From the NCBI GenBank assembly GCA_038120515.1, contig JAYOLW010000027.1:1-17725 (forward strand): 17,725 nucleotides of DNA. The letters run 5' to 3'. Below the pieces are notes generated by a model. It had not been told where the DNA came from. It was given only the letters and a program-made list of their open reading frames with translations, and made no database searches. Within the stretch, counting starts at the first letter, position 1; the number at the start of each line of letters is the position of its first letter. This DNA comes from JADHOX01 sp038120515 (GTDB taxonomy: Bacteria > Pseudomonadota > Alphaproteobacteria > Rickettsiales > JABIRX01). Of the stretch, positions 1-8,122 are shown one piece after another. The position numbers and the translations under genes are program-made.

Positions 1-125
1 ATGAGATTTATTTATTTGTACCCTAAATATCCAACCAAAATCCTACCTGCTTTTGCATTTCGAATCACTCCCACCCCTACTCAATAAATATTTCAAAACT
101 CCTTTAGGGCCTTTTTTTATTTAAG
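1..125. repeat. Long direct repeat, copy 1
   Basis: This copy matches bases 205-328 almost base for base, with one substitution near base 56, a few changes around bases 90-95 and a one-base indel near 104. The period is 204 bp. The unit contains a 28-codon open frame (ATG at 1, stop at 85-87) and ends in GGGCC followed by seven T. The stretch TTCGAATCACTCCC inside it resembles the T-loop and 3' end of a tRNA, but no matching 5' stem is present. The window starts exactly at the repeat boundary, so the array may continue to the left or an assembly edge may lie here. Confidence 0.9.
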
Positions 126-165
126 GTATGGGGTGTATTGATGAGAACCCACCAGGGCTTAAGTC

Positions 166-204
166 ATTTGCAACGCAAATTACGACACCGAGCCCAATCT
201 GGGC
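166..204. other. Two adjacent small hairpins between repeat copies
   Basis: Two perfect inverted repeats lie side by side: ATTTGC/GCAAAT around a 3-base loop (166-180) and GCCCA/TGGGC around a 3-base loop (192-204). The second ends at the base immediately before repeat copy 2. Their role is unknown; they belong to the 204-bp period and may be structured RNA or recombination landmarks. Confidence 0.5.
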
Positions 205-328
205 ATGAGATTTATTTATTTGTACCCTAAATATCCAACCAAAATCCTACCTGCTTTTGAATTTCGAATCACTCCCACCCCTACTCAATAAATCTTACAA
301 AACTCCTTAGGGCCTTTTTTTATTTAAG
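205..328. repeat. Long direct repeat, copy 2
   Basis: This is the second copy of the unit at 1-125. It keeps the 28-codon frame (ATG at 205, stop at 289-291) with a single Ala-to-Glu change at codon 19, and the T-run ending at 328. No Shine-Dalgarno sequence precedes either ATG, so translation of the frame is doubtful. Confidence 0.9.
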
Positions 329-372
329 TCTGTGGTTGATAACTAGGAATTTATTATTATAAGTTAACAACG

Positions 373-386
373 TGATAATTTTATCA
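373..386. promoter_or_regulatory. Palindrome in leader of cold-shock gene
   Basis: TGATAA-TT-TTATCA is a perfect inverted repeat about 100 bases upstream of the cold-shock-domain gene, in an otherwise featureless AT-rich stretch (329-482). It could be an operator or a small leader hairpin. I see no convincing promoter hexamers, and in AT-rich DNA such a short palindrome can arise by chance. Confidence 0.25.
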
Positions 387-482
387 ACTCTATCTTTTAA
401 GGTTTGCTGCTAATAGTTAATTAATAAAGTTTTGAGCAGTTATTATTCTCATTATTATTAACTAACTATTTATTATGCAAAC

Positions 483-698
483 ATGTCTAACAGAAAATCC
501 GCACAATTTAAAAACTTTTTTGCTGATAAAGGCTTTGGCTTCCTAAAAGGCAAGAAAAATGATGTTTTCTTTCATATCAATGATTCAGATGGAATTGATT
601 TTGAAACACTAAATACAGGCGATAACATCTTCTACAGTGAATTTGAAGATTCAAGAACTGGTAAAATCAAAGCTGTAAAATTATCACAAGAGCAATAA
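483..698 (+). CDS. Small cold-shock-domain protein, divergent
   Basis: This 71-residue protein has the size and motif order of a CspA-type single-stranded nucleic-acid-binding beta-barrel. RNP1 is clear (KGFGFLKG, residues 17-24) and RNP2 appears as DVFFH (27-31). The family acts as RNA chaperones in the cytoplasm. The usual first-strand motif KWFN reads KNFF here, so the conserved Trp that stacks on nucleic acid is replaced, and RNP2 has Phe-Phe-His in place of Phe-Val-His. The gene stands alone, with repeats upstream and a 91-bp gap before the hydrolase. No strong Shine-Dalgarno precedes the ATG. Family assignment is firm; whether it is cold-induced is unknown. Confidence 0.85.
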   Translation: MSNRKSAQFKNFFADKGFGFLKGKKNDVFFHINDSDGIDFETLNTGDNIFYSEFEDSRTGKIKAVKLSQEQ

Positions 699-789
699 AT
701 CTTAATTAAGTTTCAATAACTATAATTTGATATAAGTTGTAATTAATTGTCAGAGACATAAGTTAAAATAAGCTATTTTTATTTTAACT

Positions 790-1548
790 ATGAATGATAT
801 CTTCTACCAAGATATAAATCCTAAAGCGCAAAATGTCATTTTACTAATTCATGGATTAGGCGTAAATGGCACATCTTGGCAATATCAAATCAATGATCTT
901 AAAAATTCAGGATTTCGCTTAATTATTCCCGATTTACTTGGTTTTGGTCATAGCAAATATCATAATGAAGAAATATCTATTTTGCATTCATGTCAGGATA
1001 TTTGGCAAATTATTGAAAATTTAGATATCAAAAAATTATCAATTATTGGCTTATCTTTAGGTGGTGTTATTGCTATGCAATTTGCTTATATGCATCCTGA
1101 TGTAGTTCAAAAATTAATTGTAATAAATTCCTTTGCTAAAATCCCTCAGGATTCTTTAAAACAAAGAATCTATTTTAGATTTCGATTTTTAATCGCCAAA
1201 TTACTTCCTGTGAAGATTCAAGCTTTGTTTATTGGTGGCGCTTTATTTCCAAATGATAAAAAGTTCAAAAAAGAATTTTATCAACAGATGCGACTCGCTC
1301 ATAAAATTGCCTATAGAAAATACCTAGATGCCTTAATAGCGCTAAATTTAACGGATGACCTTAAAAAAATATCAGCGCAAACACTCGTAATCACAACAAG
1401 TGGCGATAAAATAATTCCAAAAAACTGTGCGGAAATTTTAGCAAAACACATAAATAAGGCCAAACTCATAGAACTTGAAGGTTCGCATGCAGCAATTGCA
1501 GACAATGCCAATCAAATTAACAAAGCTTTACTTGAATTTCTAAAGTAA
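790..1548 (+). CDS. Alpha/beta-fold hydrolase
   Basis: This 252-residue cytosolic protein has the complete alpha/beta hydrolase set: the oxyanion-hole HGLG near residue 21, the nucleophile elbow GLSLG with Ser89, a catalytic Asp in SGDKIIP (Asp206) and the terminal His in GSHAA (His233). A lid region of helices occupies roughly residues 115-185. Length and motif spacing fit the BioH/PcaD-like esterase and lactonase group, which hydrolyses small esters or lactones. The sequence does not identify the substrate. It starts a run of co-directional genes; the cation transporter follows after 29 bases, suggesting co-transcription. Confidence 0.85.
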   Translation: MNDIFYQDINPKAQNVILLIHGLGVNGTSWQYQINDLKNSGFRLIIPDLLGFGHSKYHNEEISILHSCQDIWQIIENLDIKKLSIIGLSLGGVIAMQFAYMHPDVVQKLIVINSFAKIPQDSLKQRIYFRFRFLIAKLLPVKIQALFIGGALFPNDKKFKKEFYQQMRLAHKIAYRKYLDALIALNLTDDLKKISAQTLVITTSGDKIIPKNCAEILAKHINKAKLIELEGSHAAIADNANQINKALLEFLK

Positions 1549-1577
1549 ATTTATAAAAAGAGATTTTATGTTTTAGT

Positions 1578-2462
1578 ATGACAGCCAATAAATCTCATTA
1601 CCGCCTTAATCTTAACGCGATTTTATTTTCCATTACGATCTCAATAATTTTATTCAGTGTAAAAATCTATGGCTGGATTATTACTGATTCTGTCAGCCTA
1701 TTATCATCATTATTGGATTCTGGTTTAGATATTATCATTTCCGTGTTGAATATTATGGCGATTATCTATGCCAGCAAACCAGCAGATGATGATCATAAAT
1801 TTGGTCATAGGTCAATCGAGGATATAGTTGGACTTGTGCAAGCAACTTTTATCGCCTCATCAGCATTGTTTTTAGTTTATGAAGCAGTAAACAAAATCAT
1901 CAGCCCTCAAGAGATCACAAATAACATTATTGGTATTAAAATTATTATCTTTTCAATTTTTGGAACCTTAGCAATTATCTTATTTCAAAATCATATCGCT
2001 AAAAAAACTAAATCAATCATTGTCGAGACCGATCTTCTGCATTATATGAGTGATTTCTTACTTAATATCGCAGTTATTATCTCACTTTATTTAGCGGCCA
2101 AACCAGGCTTTAGCTTTATTGACCCTGTGATTGCACTTATCATTGCAGTTTATATCTTAAGAACCGCTTTTATAATCGGTATGCGCGCTTTTGATAATCT
2201 TATGGATCATGAATTACCAGAAGCTGAGCATAATAAACTAGTTGAAATCATTAATAATCATGAAGGTGTTCTTGGCTTTCATGAGCTAAAAACTAGAAGA
2301 TCTGGTAATAAAAAATTCATTCAGCTACATATCGATATTGACGCTAATTTAAACCTTCGTGATGCGCATTTAATTGCAGATTCCCTCGAGGCAAAACTCA
2401 GCCAAGATGATGATGCAGAAGTAATTGCTCACCTTGATCCTGTTGAAGTTAAAAATTCTTAA
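1578..2462 (+). CDS. Cation diffusion facilitator, FieF-type metal/proton antiporter
   Basis: This 294-residue inner-membrane protein of the CDF family would export divalent metal (Zn, Fe or Mn) in exchange for protons. The membrane metal site is visible as Asp47 and Asp51 (DSGLD) with His155 and Asp159 (HYMSD). The D-D-H-D pattern and its spacing match E. coli FieF (45/49/153/157) and differ from the H-D-H-D zinc transporters. HKFGH (residues 73-77) after helix 2 is the usual CDF loop motif. The last ~85 residues form the cytosolic metal-sensing domain (LHIDID, RDAHLIAD). The length is typical. It sits 29 bases after the hydrolase. Confidence 0.9.
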   Translation: MTANKSHYRLNLNAILFSITISIILFSVKIYGWIITDSVSLLSSLLDSGLDIIISVLNIMAIIYASKPADDDHKFGHRSIEDIVGLVQATFIASSALFLVYEAVNKIISPQEITNNIIGIKIIIFSIFGTLAIILFQNHIAKKTKSIIVETDLLHYMSDFLLNIAVIISLYLAAKPGFSFIDPVIALIIAVYILRTAFIIGMRAFDNLMDHELPEAEHNKLVEIINNHEGVLGFHELKTRRSGNKKFIQLHIDIDANLNLRDAHLIADSLEAKLSQDDDAEVIAHLDPVEVKNS

Positions 2463-2523
2463 ATAAAATCGATTTACAGATCTAGAATTATCAGGATAAT
2501 AAAGCAAAATTTTAGGTAAAATA

Positions 2524-3156
2524 ATGCTCGAATATAATCAGATTTTTAAGAATAACCAAAAATGGATAGAAGAAAATAAAGCTAGTGATAAGGATTTCTT
2601 TGAACATTTAGCTCAAGGTCAAAGCCCAGAATATTTATTTATTGGCTGCAGTGATAGTAGAGTTACAGCAGAATCAATGATGAGTGCTAAGCCTGGTGAA
2701 GTTTTTGTGCATAGAAATATAGCAAATTTAGTGCCGAATAACGATATCAGCTCATCGGCTGTAATTGAATTTGCAGTAAAACATTTAAAAGTTAAGAAAG
2801 TTATTGTCTGTGGTCATTACGGCTGCGGTGGTGTCAAGGCTGCAATGCAAAGTCAGGATTTAGGTATTTTAAATCCTTGGCTTCGAAATATCAGAGATGT
2901 TTATAGACTTCATAAAAACGAATTAAATAATATCCAGGACGAAGAAAAACGTTATGAACGACTTATTGAGCTAAATGTAAAAGAGCAATGTGTGAATGTA
3001 ATCAAAAAATCTTCAATTCAAAAACTTTATGCCGAGAATAATTATCCTACAGTTCACGGTTGGGTTTTTGATATTAAAACTGGAAGATTAATTGATCTTA
3101 ACATTGATTTCTTGCAAACTTTGGCAGAAGTAAAAGAAATCTATGACATAACATGA
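2524..3156 (+). CDS. Beta-class carbonic anhydrase
   Basis: This 210-residue cytosolic zinc enzyme interconverts CO2 and bicarbonate, supplying bicarbonate to carboxylases. The zinc ligands are Cys42, Asp44, His98 and Cys101, with the Asp44-Arg46 dyad in CSDSR and the HYGCGG motif. The numbering coincides with that of E. coli Can, indicating a type II, pH-gated beta enzyme in which Asp44 binds zinc in the inactive state. HRNIAN (63-68) is also conserved. It lies 61 bases after the transporter gene. The stop codon lies within an inverted repeat (3152-3175). Confidence 0.93.
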   Translation: MLEYNQIFKNNQKWIEENKASDKDFFEHLAQGQSPEYLFIGCSDSRVTAESMMSAKPGEVFVHRNIANLVPNNDISSSAVIEFAVKHLKVKKVIVCGHYGCGGVKAAMQSQDLGILNPWLRNIRDVYRLHKNELNNIQDEEKRYERLIELNVKEQCVNVIKKSSIQKLYAENNYPTVHGWVFDIKTGRLIDLNIDFLQTLAEVKEIYDIT

Positions 3157-3175
3157 TTTAGTTATATTAATCATG
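3152..3175. terminator. Inverted repeat over the carbonic anhydrase stop codon
   Basis: CATGATT (3152-3158) and AATCATG (3169-3175) are perfect complementary arms around a 10-base loop. The left arm contains the TGA stop. No T-run follows, so this is at best a weak terminator or an mRNA 3'-end stabiliser. The same layout recurs at 12713-12736. Confidence 0.35.
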
Positions 3176-3216
3176 ATGGATTTGCTAATGGTTCAGATTC
3201 AACTTAATTGAAGTTT

Positions 3217-4098
3217 ATGCATAATAAAAAAATTGCTTATCCATATTTATTGGCCCTGATTACCGTAACTTTATGGGGTTTTATTTTTGTCGCTGCTAAA
3301 GAAGCTGTTACAGATATGCCACCTTTTGCAATTTTATCTGTTAGGTTTTTAGTCGCAGCAATTTTGTTATTACCATTTTTTCCAAAGCCACCAATTCCAA
3401 TTAAGAATATCATTGTTATTGCTGTAGTTTTTGGTGTTGGTCATTTAGGGACAATGTTTTGGTCACTGCATCTTGGCCTTGATTCATCCGTTGGCATTGT
3501 AGTGGATCAATTAGGTATTCCTATATCATTAATTTTGGCATTTTTTATCTTTGGTGAAAAACCCACAATCTTTGGTATTTTAGGTATTATACTAGCGATG
3601 CTTGGCACTTATATCTTAGCAGATACGCCAAATATCAGCTCCAATCCACTGGCATTTTGGCTAATGGTTATAACTAGTTTTTTCTGGGCCTATTACTGCA
3701 TTTTACTTAAGAAATTCCAATCGCCCTCACCGCTTGGTTTAATTGCCTGGTTATCATTATTTAGTTTTATTATGCATTTGATTTTATCAATGCTTTTTGA
3801 AACTAATCAATTAGCTAGTTTAAAAACTGCGTCTTTATCTCAGATTACCTCGCTTTTATACACTGTGATTTTTGGTCTTATTATCGCCCATAATATTTGG
3901 GGTCATCTAATGAAAACTGAGGCAATGAACAAAATTATACCTATGGTATTACTGGTACCAATATTTGGTATTTTTGGGGGTGCTATTTGCCTTCATGAGC
4001 CAATTACCAATTCAATGATGTTTGGAAGATTAATTATGCTATTGGGCGTGGGTATTACTTTTATAAAACCTTCAAATAGCAATAAAAATGCAATATAA
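3217..4098 (+). CDS. EamA/DMT-family inner-membrane permease
   Basis: This ~293-residue hydrophobic protein has about ten membrane helices arranged as two EamA repeats (roughly residues 8-135 and 145-283), the drug/metabolite transporter architecture. TLWGFIFVAAKE in helix 1 is the family's usual opening. Relatives export amino acids such as cysteine/O-acetylserine, or other small metabolites; the substrate cannot be read from the sequence. The frame is also open from a TTG at 3208, but the in-frame ATG at 3217 is the more likely start. Its last 11 bases overlap the thioredoxin-like gene, so the two are probably translationally coupled. Confidence 0.85.
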   Translation: MHNKKIAYPYLLALITVTLWGFIFVAAKEAVTDMPPFAILSVRFLVAAILLLPFFPKPPIPIKNIIVIAVVFGVGHLGTMFWSLHLGLDSSVGIVVDQLGIPISLILAFFIFGEKPTIFGILGIILAMLGTYILADTPNISSNPLAFWLMVITSFFWAYYCILLKKFQSPSPLGLIAWLSLFSFIMHLILSMLFETNQLASLKTASLSQITSLLYTVIFGLIIAHNIWGHLMKTEAMNKIIPMVLLVPIFGIFGGAICLHEPITNSMMFGRLIMLLGVGITFIKPSNSNKNAI

Positions 4099-4606
4099 AA
4101 TCGGTATTTTTATAATCTTAATCTTAAGCTTTGTTGCTGCATTTTATTATAATAAAAATCATCAAAATGTTACTGAAAGCACCAATTTTACTGAGCTCAA
4201 TCAAGCACTCAAAACCTTAAGACTTAAAACCTTAGAAGGTACAGAAATTGATTTTAATGATATCGATAGTCCAGTTATTTTATTAAATTTTTGGGCCTCT
4301 TGGTGTGCACCATGCCTTAAGGAATTTCCTTCCATGCTTAAATTATTAAGTGAGGCAAATGGCGATATTGCTATCATTGCCATCTCAATTGATACCGAAA
4401 CATCAGATGCCATAAAATTCCTTGAGGAAATTAACTATAAAGAAGCTAAATATCCTAATAGCTATTTTGTAATTGATAGCGGGCAAGAAATTGCAAAAGA
4501 TAAATTTGGTGTTTTCTTAGTACCTGAGACATTCATTATCCGTAATGGCGAAATTACACAAAAAATCCAAGGTGGAATTGAATGGAATTTGGATATGATT
4601 AATTAA
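4088..4606 (+). CDS. Membrane-anchored thioredoxin-like protein, TlpA/CcmG/ResA class
   Basis: This 172-residue protein has an uncleaved N-terminal anchor (residues ~4-21) and an exported thioredoxin fold. The active site is WCAPC (Cys73, Cys76). The cis-Pro loop is VPET (Pro146), the form typical of CcmG/DsbE, whereas ResA usually has a different residue after the Pro. Such proteins reduce the haem-binding cysteines of apocytochrome c in the periplasm. The ResB and CcsA genes begin 107 bases downstream, strongly supporting a role in cytochrome c maturation; the assignment as ResA (System II) or CcmG (System I) is unsettled. The start overlaps the end of the permease gene by 11 bases. Confidence 0.88.
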   Translation: MQYKIGIFIILILSFVAAFYYNKNHQNVTESTNFTELNQALKTLRLKTLEGTEIDFNDIDSPVILLNFWASWCAPCLKEFPSMLKLLSEANGDIAIIAISIDTETSDAIKFLEEINYKEAKYPNSYFVIDSGQEIAKDKFGVFLVPETFIIRNGEITQKIQGGIEWNLDMIN

Positions 4607-4652
4607 CTAAAAGACTTTTAAATACTATCTTAAGAAAAGCCTTATTAGTATT

Positions 4653-4683
4653 AACTTTAAAACAAAGTTTTTAGCACTATAAT
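4653..4683 (+). promoter_or_regulatory. Possible hairpin and promoter before the resB-like gene
   Basis: AACTTT/AAAGTT arms (4653-4669) are followed by a short T-run, then a perfect TATAAT at 4678-4683. The -35 position, with a 17-base spacer, is CTTTAA, a poor match. This 107-base gap is the longest between 1549 and 7669, so the cytochrome maturation pair may have its own promoter, but the evidence is thin. Confidence 0.3.
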
Positions 4684-4713
4684 AATAGCTGAATTAACAA
4701 TGAATAAGACTAA

Positions 4714-5826
4714 ATGCAGAATCTTCTGAGACAAGGTAAAAAACTTACTGAGCTGCTTGCTGATACTAAATTTTTTACATATCAAATAATTTGCCTGATG
4801 ATTTTGCTTATTATTGGCACTATTGCTCAAAAAGATATTGGCTTATATCTTGCTCATCAAAAATATTTTGCATCTTTCATTGTTACTTTTTTTGGTTTTG
4901 TGCCCTTCCCTGGTGGTTATACCCTGCTTAGCCTAATGACTATTGGCCTAATTTTAAAGCTGATAACCGACCCTTTAAAAATATCTAAGATAGGCGTGAC
5001 TATATCACATCTTGGCGTGCTAGCATTATTAATTGGCGCAGGTATTTCGTCAATATCAAGCAGCGAAGGAAATATGATCATCAAAGAAAAAGGCTATAGC
5101 AATGTAGTAAATGATTATTTTGCTAATGAGATTGTAATTTACAATCTAGAGGATGATGAACAAAACATTATTTATAAAACCAGCTTTGAAAAGCTTAAGA
5201 TCACAGATATTATCGCAAATGATAATATGCCCTTTCAAATTAAAATCCGCGAGAAATTCATCAATACTGATTTGATTAAACGAAGTGAAGCTGGTGATGA
5301 TTTACAAGGCTTTGCTAAAATCTTTAAACTAACCTCGAAAAAATCAGAAAATAATTACGAGGAAAATATCGCCAGCATTTCTTTTGAGATTATAGAAGAT
5401 GGAATTTCCAAAGGCTTTTATAGCATTTTTGAACTAATGCCAATCAAACAGACATTTATGATTAATAATAAGCAATATCAAATTGAGATCCAAAAACAAC
5501 AAAGCATTTTACCTTTTAAGCTTTCATTAGATAGATTTGAAAAAACCACATATCCAGGAACCGAAAAAGCTAAATCATATAAATCTTATCTTACCATCTC
5601 AGATCAAAATCTTGCCTGGAAAGCCGAGATCTCAATGAATAAGCCACTTAGATATAAATCTTATAGTTTTTATCAATCTTCATATATTAATGATGATGGC
5701 ACCATCTACTCAGTATTAGCCGTTGTAAAAAATGCTGGTAGATTATTTCCCTACATCTCAACCATTATTATCGCTTTTGGTATTTTACTACATTTAATCC
5801 AAAGAATAAGGTCAAGAAATGTATAG
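4714..5826 (+). CDS. resB: Cytochrome c biogenesis protein ResB/CcsB (System II)
   Basis: This 370-residue membrane protein follows the ResB plan: membrane helices at roughly 22-38, 68-84 and 93-112, a large outward-facing domain (~115-340), and a last helix (~345-364) with a basic tail. IGTIAQ (34-39), PFPGG (64-68) and SHLGVLALLIGAG (98-110) are typical of the family; His99 is a plausible haem-contact residue. With CcsA it forms the haem-delivery and cytochrome c synthase complex at the outer face of the inner membrane. It overlaps the CcsA gene by 8 bases. It is compact compared with many ResB proteins, resembling versions found next to long CcsA proteins. Confidence 0.88.
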   Translation: MQNLLRQGKKLTELLADTKFFTYQIICLMILLIIGTIAQKDIGLYLAHQKYFASFIVTFFGFVPFPGGYTLLSLMTIGLILKLITDPLKISKIGVTISHLGVLALLIGAGISSISSSEGNMIIKEKGYSNVVNDYFANEIVIYNLEDDEQNIIYKTSFEKLKITDIIANDNMPFQIKIREKFINTDLIKRSEAGDDLQGFAKIFKLTSKKSENNYEENIASISFEIIEDGISKGFYSIFELMPIKQTFMINNKQYQIEIQKQQSILPFKLSLDRFEKTTYPGTEKAKSYKSYLTISDQNLAWKAEISMNKPLRYKSYSFYQSSYINDDGTIYSVLAVVKNAGRLFPYISTIIIAFGILLHLIQRIRSRNV

Positions 5827-7669
5827 AAAATTCAGTTACGCCATAATTCTTATCTTTAGTTTATTTAATATAAATATTGCTAATGCCAATTCGGATTTTG
5901 CCAAGCTGCCAATGCAATTTGACGGACGTGTCATTCCTTTTGATAGTTATGCTAGAACTTCACTAACTTTTCTATCAACCAAAACTAAACTAAGTGATTT
6001 ATCTGCAATCGAATGGTTTGAAGAACTAATCTTAGATCCAAAATCTGCTTATCAAAGACCATGTTTTAAAATATTAAATCCAGATTTAATAACTTTATTA
6101 GAGCTACCCACAAAAGCAAAATCATTATATACATTTATTGAGATTACCAATGCTTTAAACGCTAAATTAGAGCTGATAGCAGAAGTTCAAAACACAGATA
6201 TAAGTAAGCTTGCAACAATTCAAGAACAGTTACTTGATTTACATTTTAAGCATTTATGGTTCTATCGAATTAGTCAGACTTTAACAATATTCTTACCAGA
6301 ATTTCTTATAAATGATCAGGATTTAGCCAATGAGCTTGGCCTGAATCAGCAAATAAGCTATTTAGAACTTCATAACAAATCTGAGCAAATAGCTGTTAAA
6401 ATAGAACAATTAATTAACAAATCTAAACTTACTGATAAGGACAAAGAATTATTAATTCTGGTCCAATCTATGCAGAGTTTTGCCGCAAGTTCAAATATTG
6501 ATAATATCAAAATCATTCCAGTAAATTCTGATAATTGGCAGTCGCCATGGCAGTATTTCACAGCAAGTGATTTTAATTCTAATAATAAAATATTTAATAA
6601 TTGGCATGATATTGCTAAATCATATCGCCTTGCAGATAAAGCTAAATTTCACTCTGACCTTCAGCTTCTGCAAAAGAATTTAGCTGAAATAATTCAGCCT
6701 AAAACCTTTAAATTATTAAATCTTGAATTTCTTTATAACCAATATAATCCGCTTGTTCTTGCGCTTTTTTGTTATTGTATATCACTTGCCTTGATATTTC
6801 TGGGTCGTTTAATCTGGCAAAATCACAAAAGCAGCTTCTATAGATCAGCTTTTTACGTGCTAAACTTTGGAATTTTCCTGCATTTTATCGCCATAATTGC
6901 ACGCGTAGTTATTATGGAACGTCCACCAGTTAGCACCTTATATGAATCAATTATTTTCGTTGCTTTTATAAACGCTATTCTGGCAATATTGCTACAATTA
7001 AAACAACGCGACATAACCATTTCTGTCACATCAAATATTATTGCAATTTCGTTACTATTTGTCGCTGAGAAATTTAATGTTAACAAAGATAGCTTTGCTG
7101 TTCTTGCTGCAGTTTTAGATAGTAATTTTTGGCTTGGAACGCATGTTTTAACTATATCAATTGGCTATGCTTGCTGCCTTTTATCTGGTTGCCTTGCTCA
7201 TATTTATTTACTTATGGCAAATTTCAGTAAGATAAAAACCGATGAGCTAAAACGTCTATTAAATAATATTTTCATCATAAGCTTAATTGCTTTATTTTTC
7301 TCTGTAACCGGAACTATTCTTGGCGGTATTTGGGCTGATCAATCCTGGGGTAGATTTTGGGGCTGGGACCCTAAAGAGAATGGGGCATTATTAATTTGTT
7401 TATGGCTTATTTATATTCTGCATTGCAAAATTGCAAAGATGTATAGTGATTTTACTTATGCTGTTGGTCTTGCTATTACCAATATTATTGTCGTCTTAGC
7501 TTGGTATGGTGTCAACTTGTTAAATATTGGCCTTCATTCCTATGGCTTTACTGACAATATTGCAACCAACCTGTTTTTATTTTGTAGCGCTGAAATAGCT
7601 TTCCTGACTATGATGTGTTATTTCCGCAAACAAAAAACACTTATTCAAGAAAAACAAACTAGAAATTAA
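5819..7669 (+). CDS. ccsA: Cytochrome c biogenesis protein CcsA with periplasmic N-terminal extension (System II)
   Basis: This 616-residue protein starts with a signal peptide (1-23, cleavage near ANA-NS). About 280 exported residues follow, opening with DGRVIPFDSYAR (35-46), a motif I associate with extended CcsA proteins. The CcsA domain follows (~310-610) with about eight helices. The tryptophan-rich haem-binding WWD segment is clear (WGRFWGWDPKE, 510-520). Candidate haem-ligand histidines are His355, His442 and His573 (GLHSYGF). RPPVSTLYES (368-377) is also typical. It covalently attaches haem to exported apocytochromes together with ResB. AAGG lies 7 bases before the ATG, which overlaps the resB stop. 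It is much longer than plain CcsA because of the extension. Confidence 0.92.
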   Translation: MYRKFSYAIILIFSLFNINIANANSDFAKLPMQFDGRVIPFDSYARTSLTFLSTKTKLSDLSAIEWFEELILDPKSAYQRPCFKILNPDLITLLELPTKAKSLYTFIEITNALNAKLELIAEVQNTDISKLATIQEQLLDLHFKHLWFYRISQTLTIFLPEFLINDQDLANELGLNQQISYLELHNKSEQIAVKIEQLINKSKLTDKDKELLILVQSMQSFAASSNIDNIKIIPVNSDNWQSPWQYFTASDFNSNNKIFNNWHDIAKSYRLADKAKFHSDLQLLQKNLAEIIQPKTFKLLNLEFLYNQYNPLVLALFCYCISLALIFLGRLIWQNHKSSFYRSAFYVLNFGIFLHFIAIIARVVIMERPPVSTLYESIIFVAFINAILAILLQLKQRDITISVTSNIIAISLLFVAEKFNVNKDSFAVLAAVLDSNFWLGTHVLTISIGYACCLLSGCLAHIYLLMANFSKIKTDELKRLLNNIFIISLIALFFSVTGTILGGIWADQSWGRFWGWDPKENGALLICLWLIYILHCKIAKMYSDFTYAVGLAITNIIVVLAWYGVNLLNIGLHSYGFTDNIATNLFLFCSAEIAFLTMMCYFRKQKTLIQEKQTRN

Positions 7670-7683
7670 CTTAACATTCTTGA

Positions 7684-8006
7684 TTTCTCATTTGTGATTT
7701 TGAAGATCGTTTTTTTACAAACATATATTCTAAAACACCCAGCTTAAACTCATACCAAAATAACATCGGCATATATTCAAAACAAACCACCGCTGTAGAA
7801 AAAAATTCCTACCAAGGCCTAATAGTTTAACACAAGAGCAAATTAAAAAATCTGCAGAGGTTGGTGCTAATAGTTTAGAAGGTACTGATATGCTAGGATT
7901 TTTTCATCATGAAGCGCAATTTGTCGAAAGAAACCCAGGAAATACAATACAGAGTATATTAAATGGAAACCAAAATCCCGCTAATGGTCAAGGACTGGGA
8001 GGCTAA
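7684..8006 (+). pseudogene. Decayed coding remnant, unidentified
   Basis: The 522 bases between CcsA and the first ATPase contain no intact gene but two overlapping open frames with coding-like composition. One runs from 7684 to a stop at 7828-7830 (ending VEKNSYQGLIV). The other is open from 7764 to a stop at 8004-8006 and includes NSLTQEQIKKSAEVGANSLE and GNTIQSILNGNQNPANGQG. They would join by one frameshift near the seven-A run at 7799-7805. Neither has a good start codon; the only Met in the second is at 7890. I do not recognise a family. A gene broken at the left by deletion and by a frameshift is the simplest reading. Confidence 0.4.
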
Positions 8007-8122
8007 AGCTACATATTAAGCATTTTATAAGACGGTTTCTCTTACATAATGATATTAGAGATTTTTATATTAAGACCTTAGTGAAGTTGTTTTGCAATTT
8101 TGCTAACTTCTCCATATACTTC

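Noticed and set aside
44..88. tRNA-like sequence in the first repeat unit (TTCGAATCACTCCC, then CCACCCCTAC)
   Set aside because: No complementary T-stem or acceptor 5' strand lies upstream, so no complete tRNA cloverleaf can form. I keep it only as a resemblance.
97..120. Strong rho-independent terminator in the repeat (CTCCTTTAGGGCC then T-run)
   Set aside because: Only two or three base pairs can form before the T-run, so the hairpin is too weak to call with confidence.
1..328. CRISPR array
   Set aside because: There are only two copies of ~125 bp with a 79-base spacer; units are far too long and no cas gene is present.
6370..6561. Minus-strand frames within ccsA (also 6853-7086)
   Set aside because: They are antisense shadows of a gene with strong family motifs.
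7890..8006. Small ubiquitin-like protein ending in Gly-Gly (GQGLGG) near the CE protease
   Set aside because: The 38-residue frame is too short for a ubiquitin fold, has no ribosome site, and looks like the tail of a broken gene. The Gly-Gly end is probably chance.
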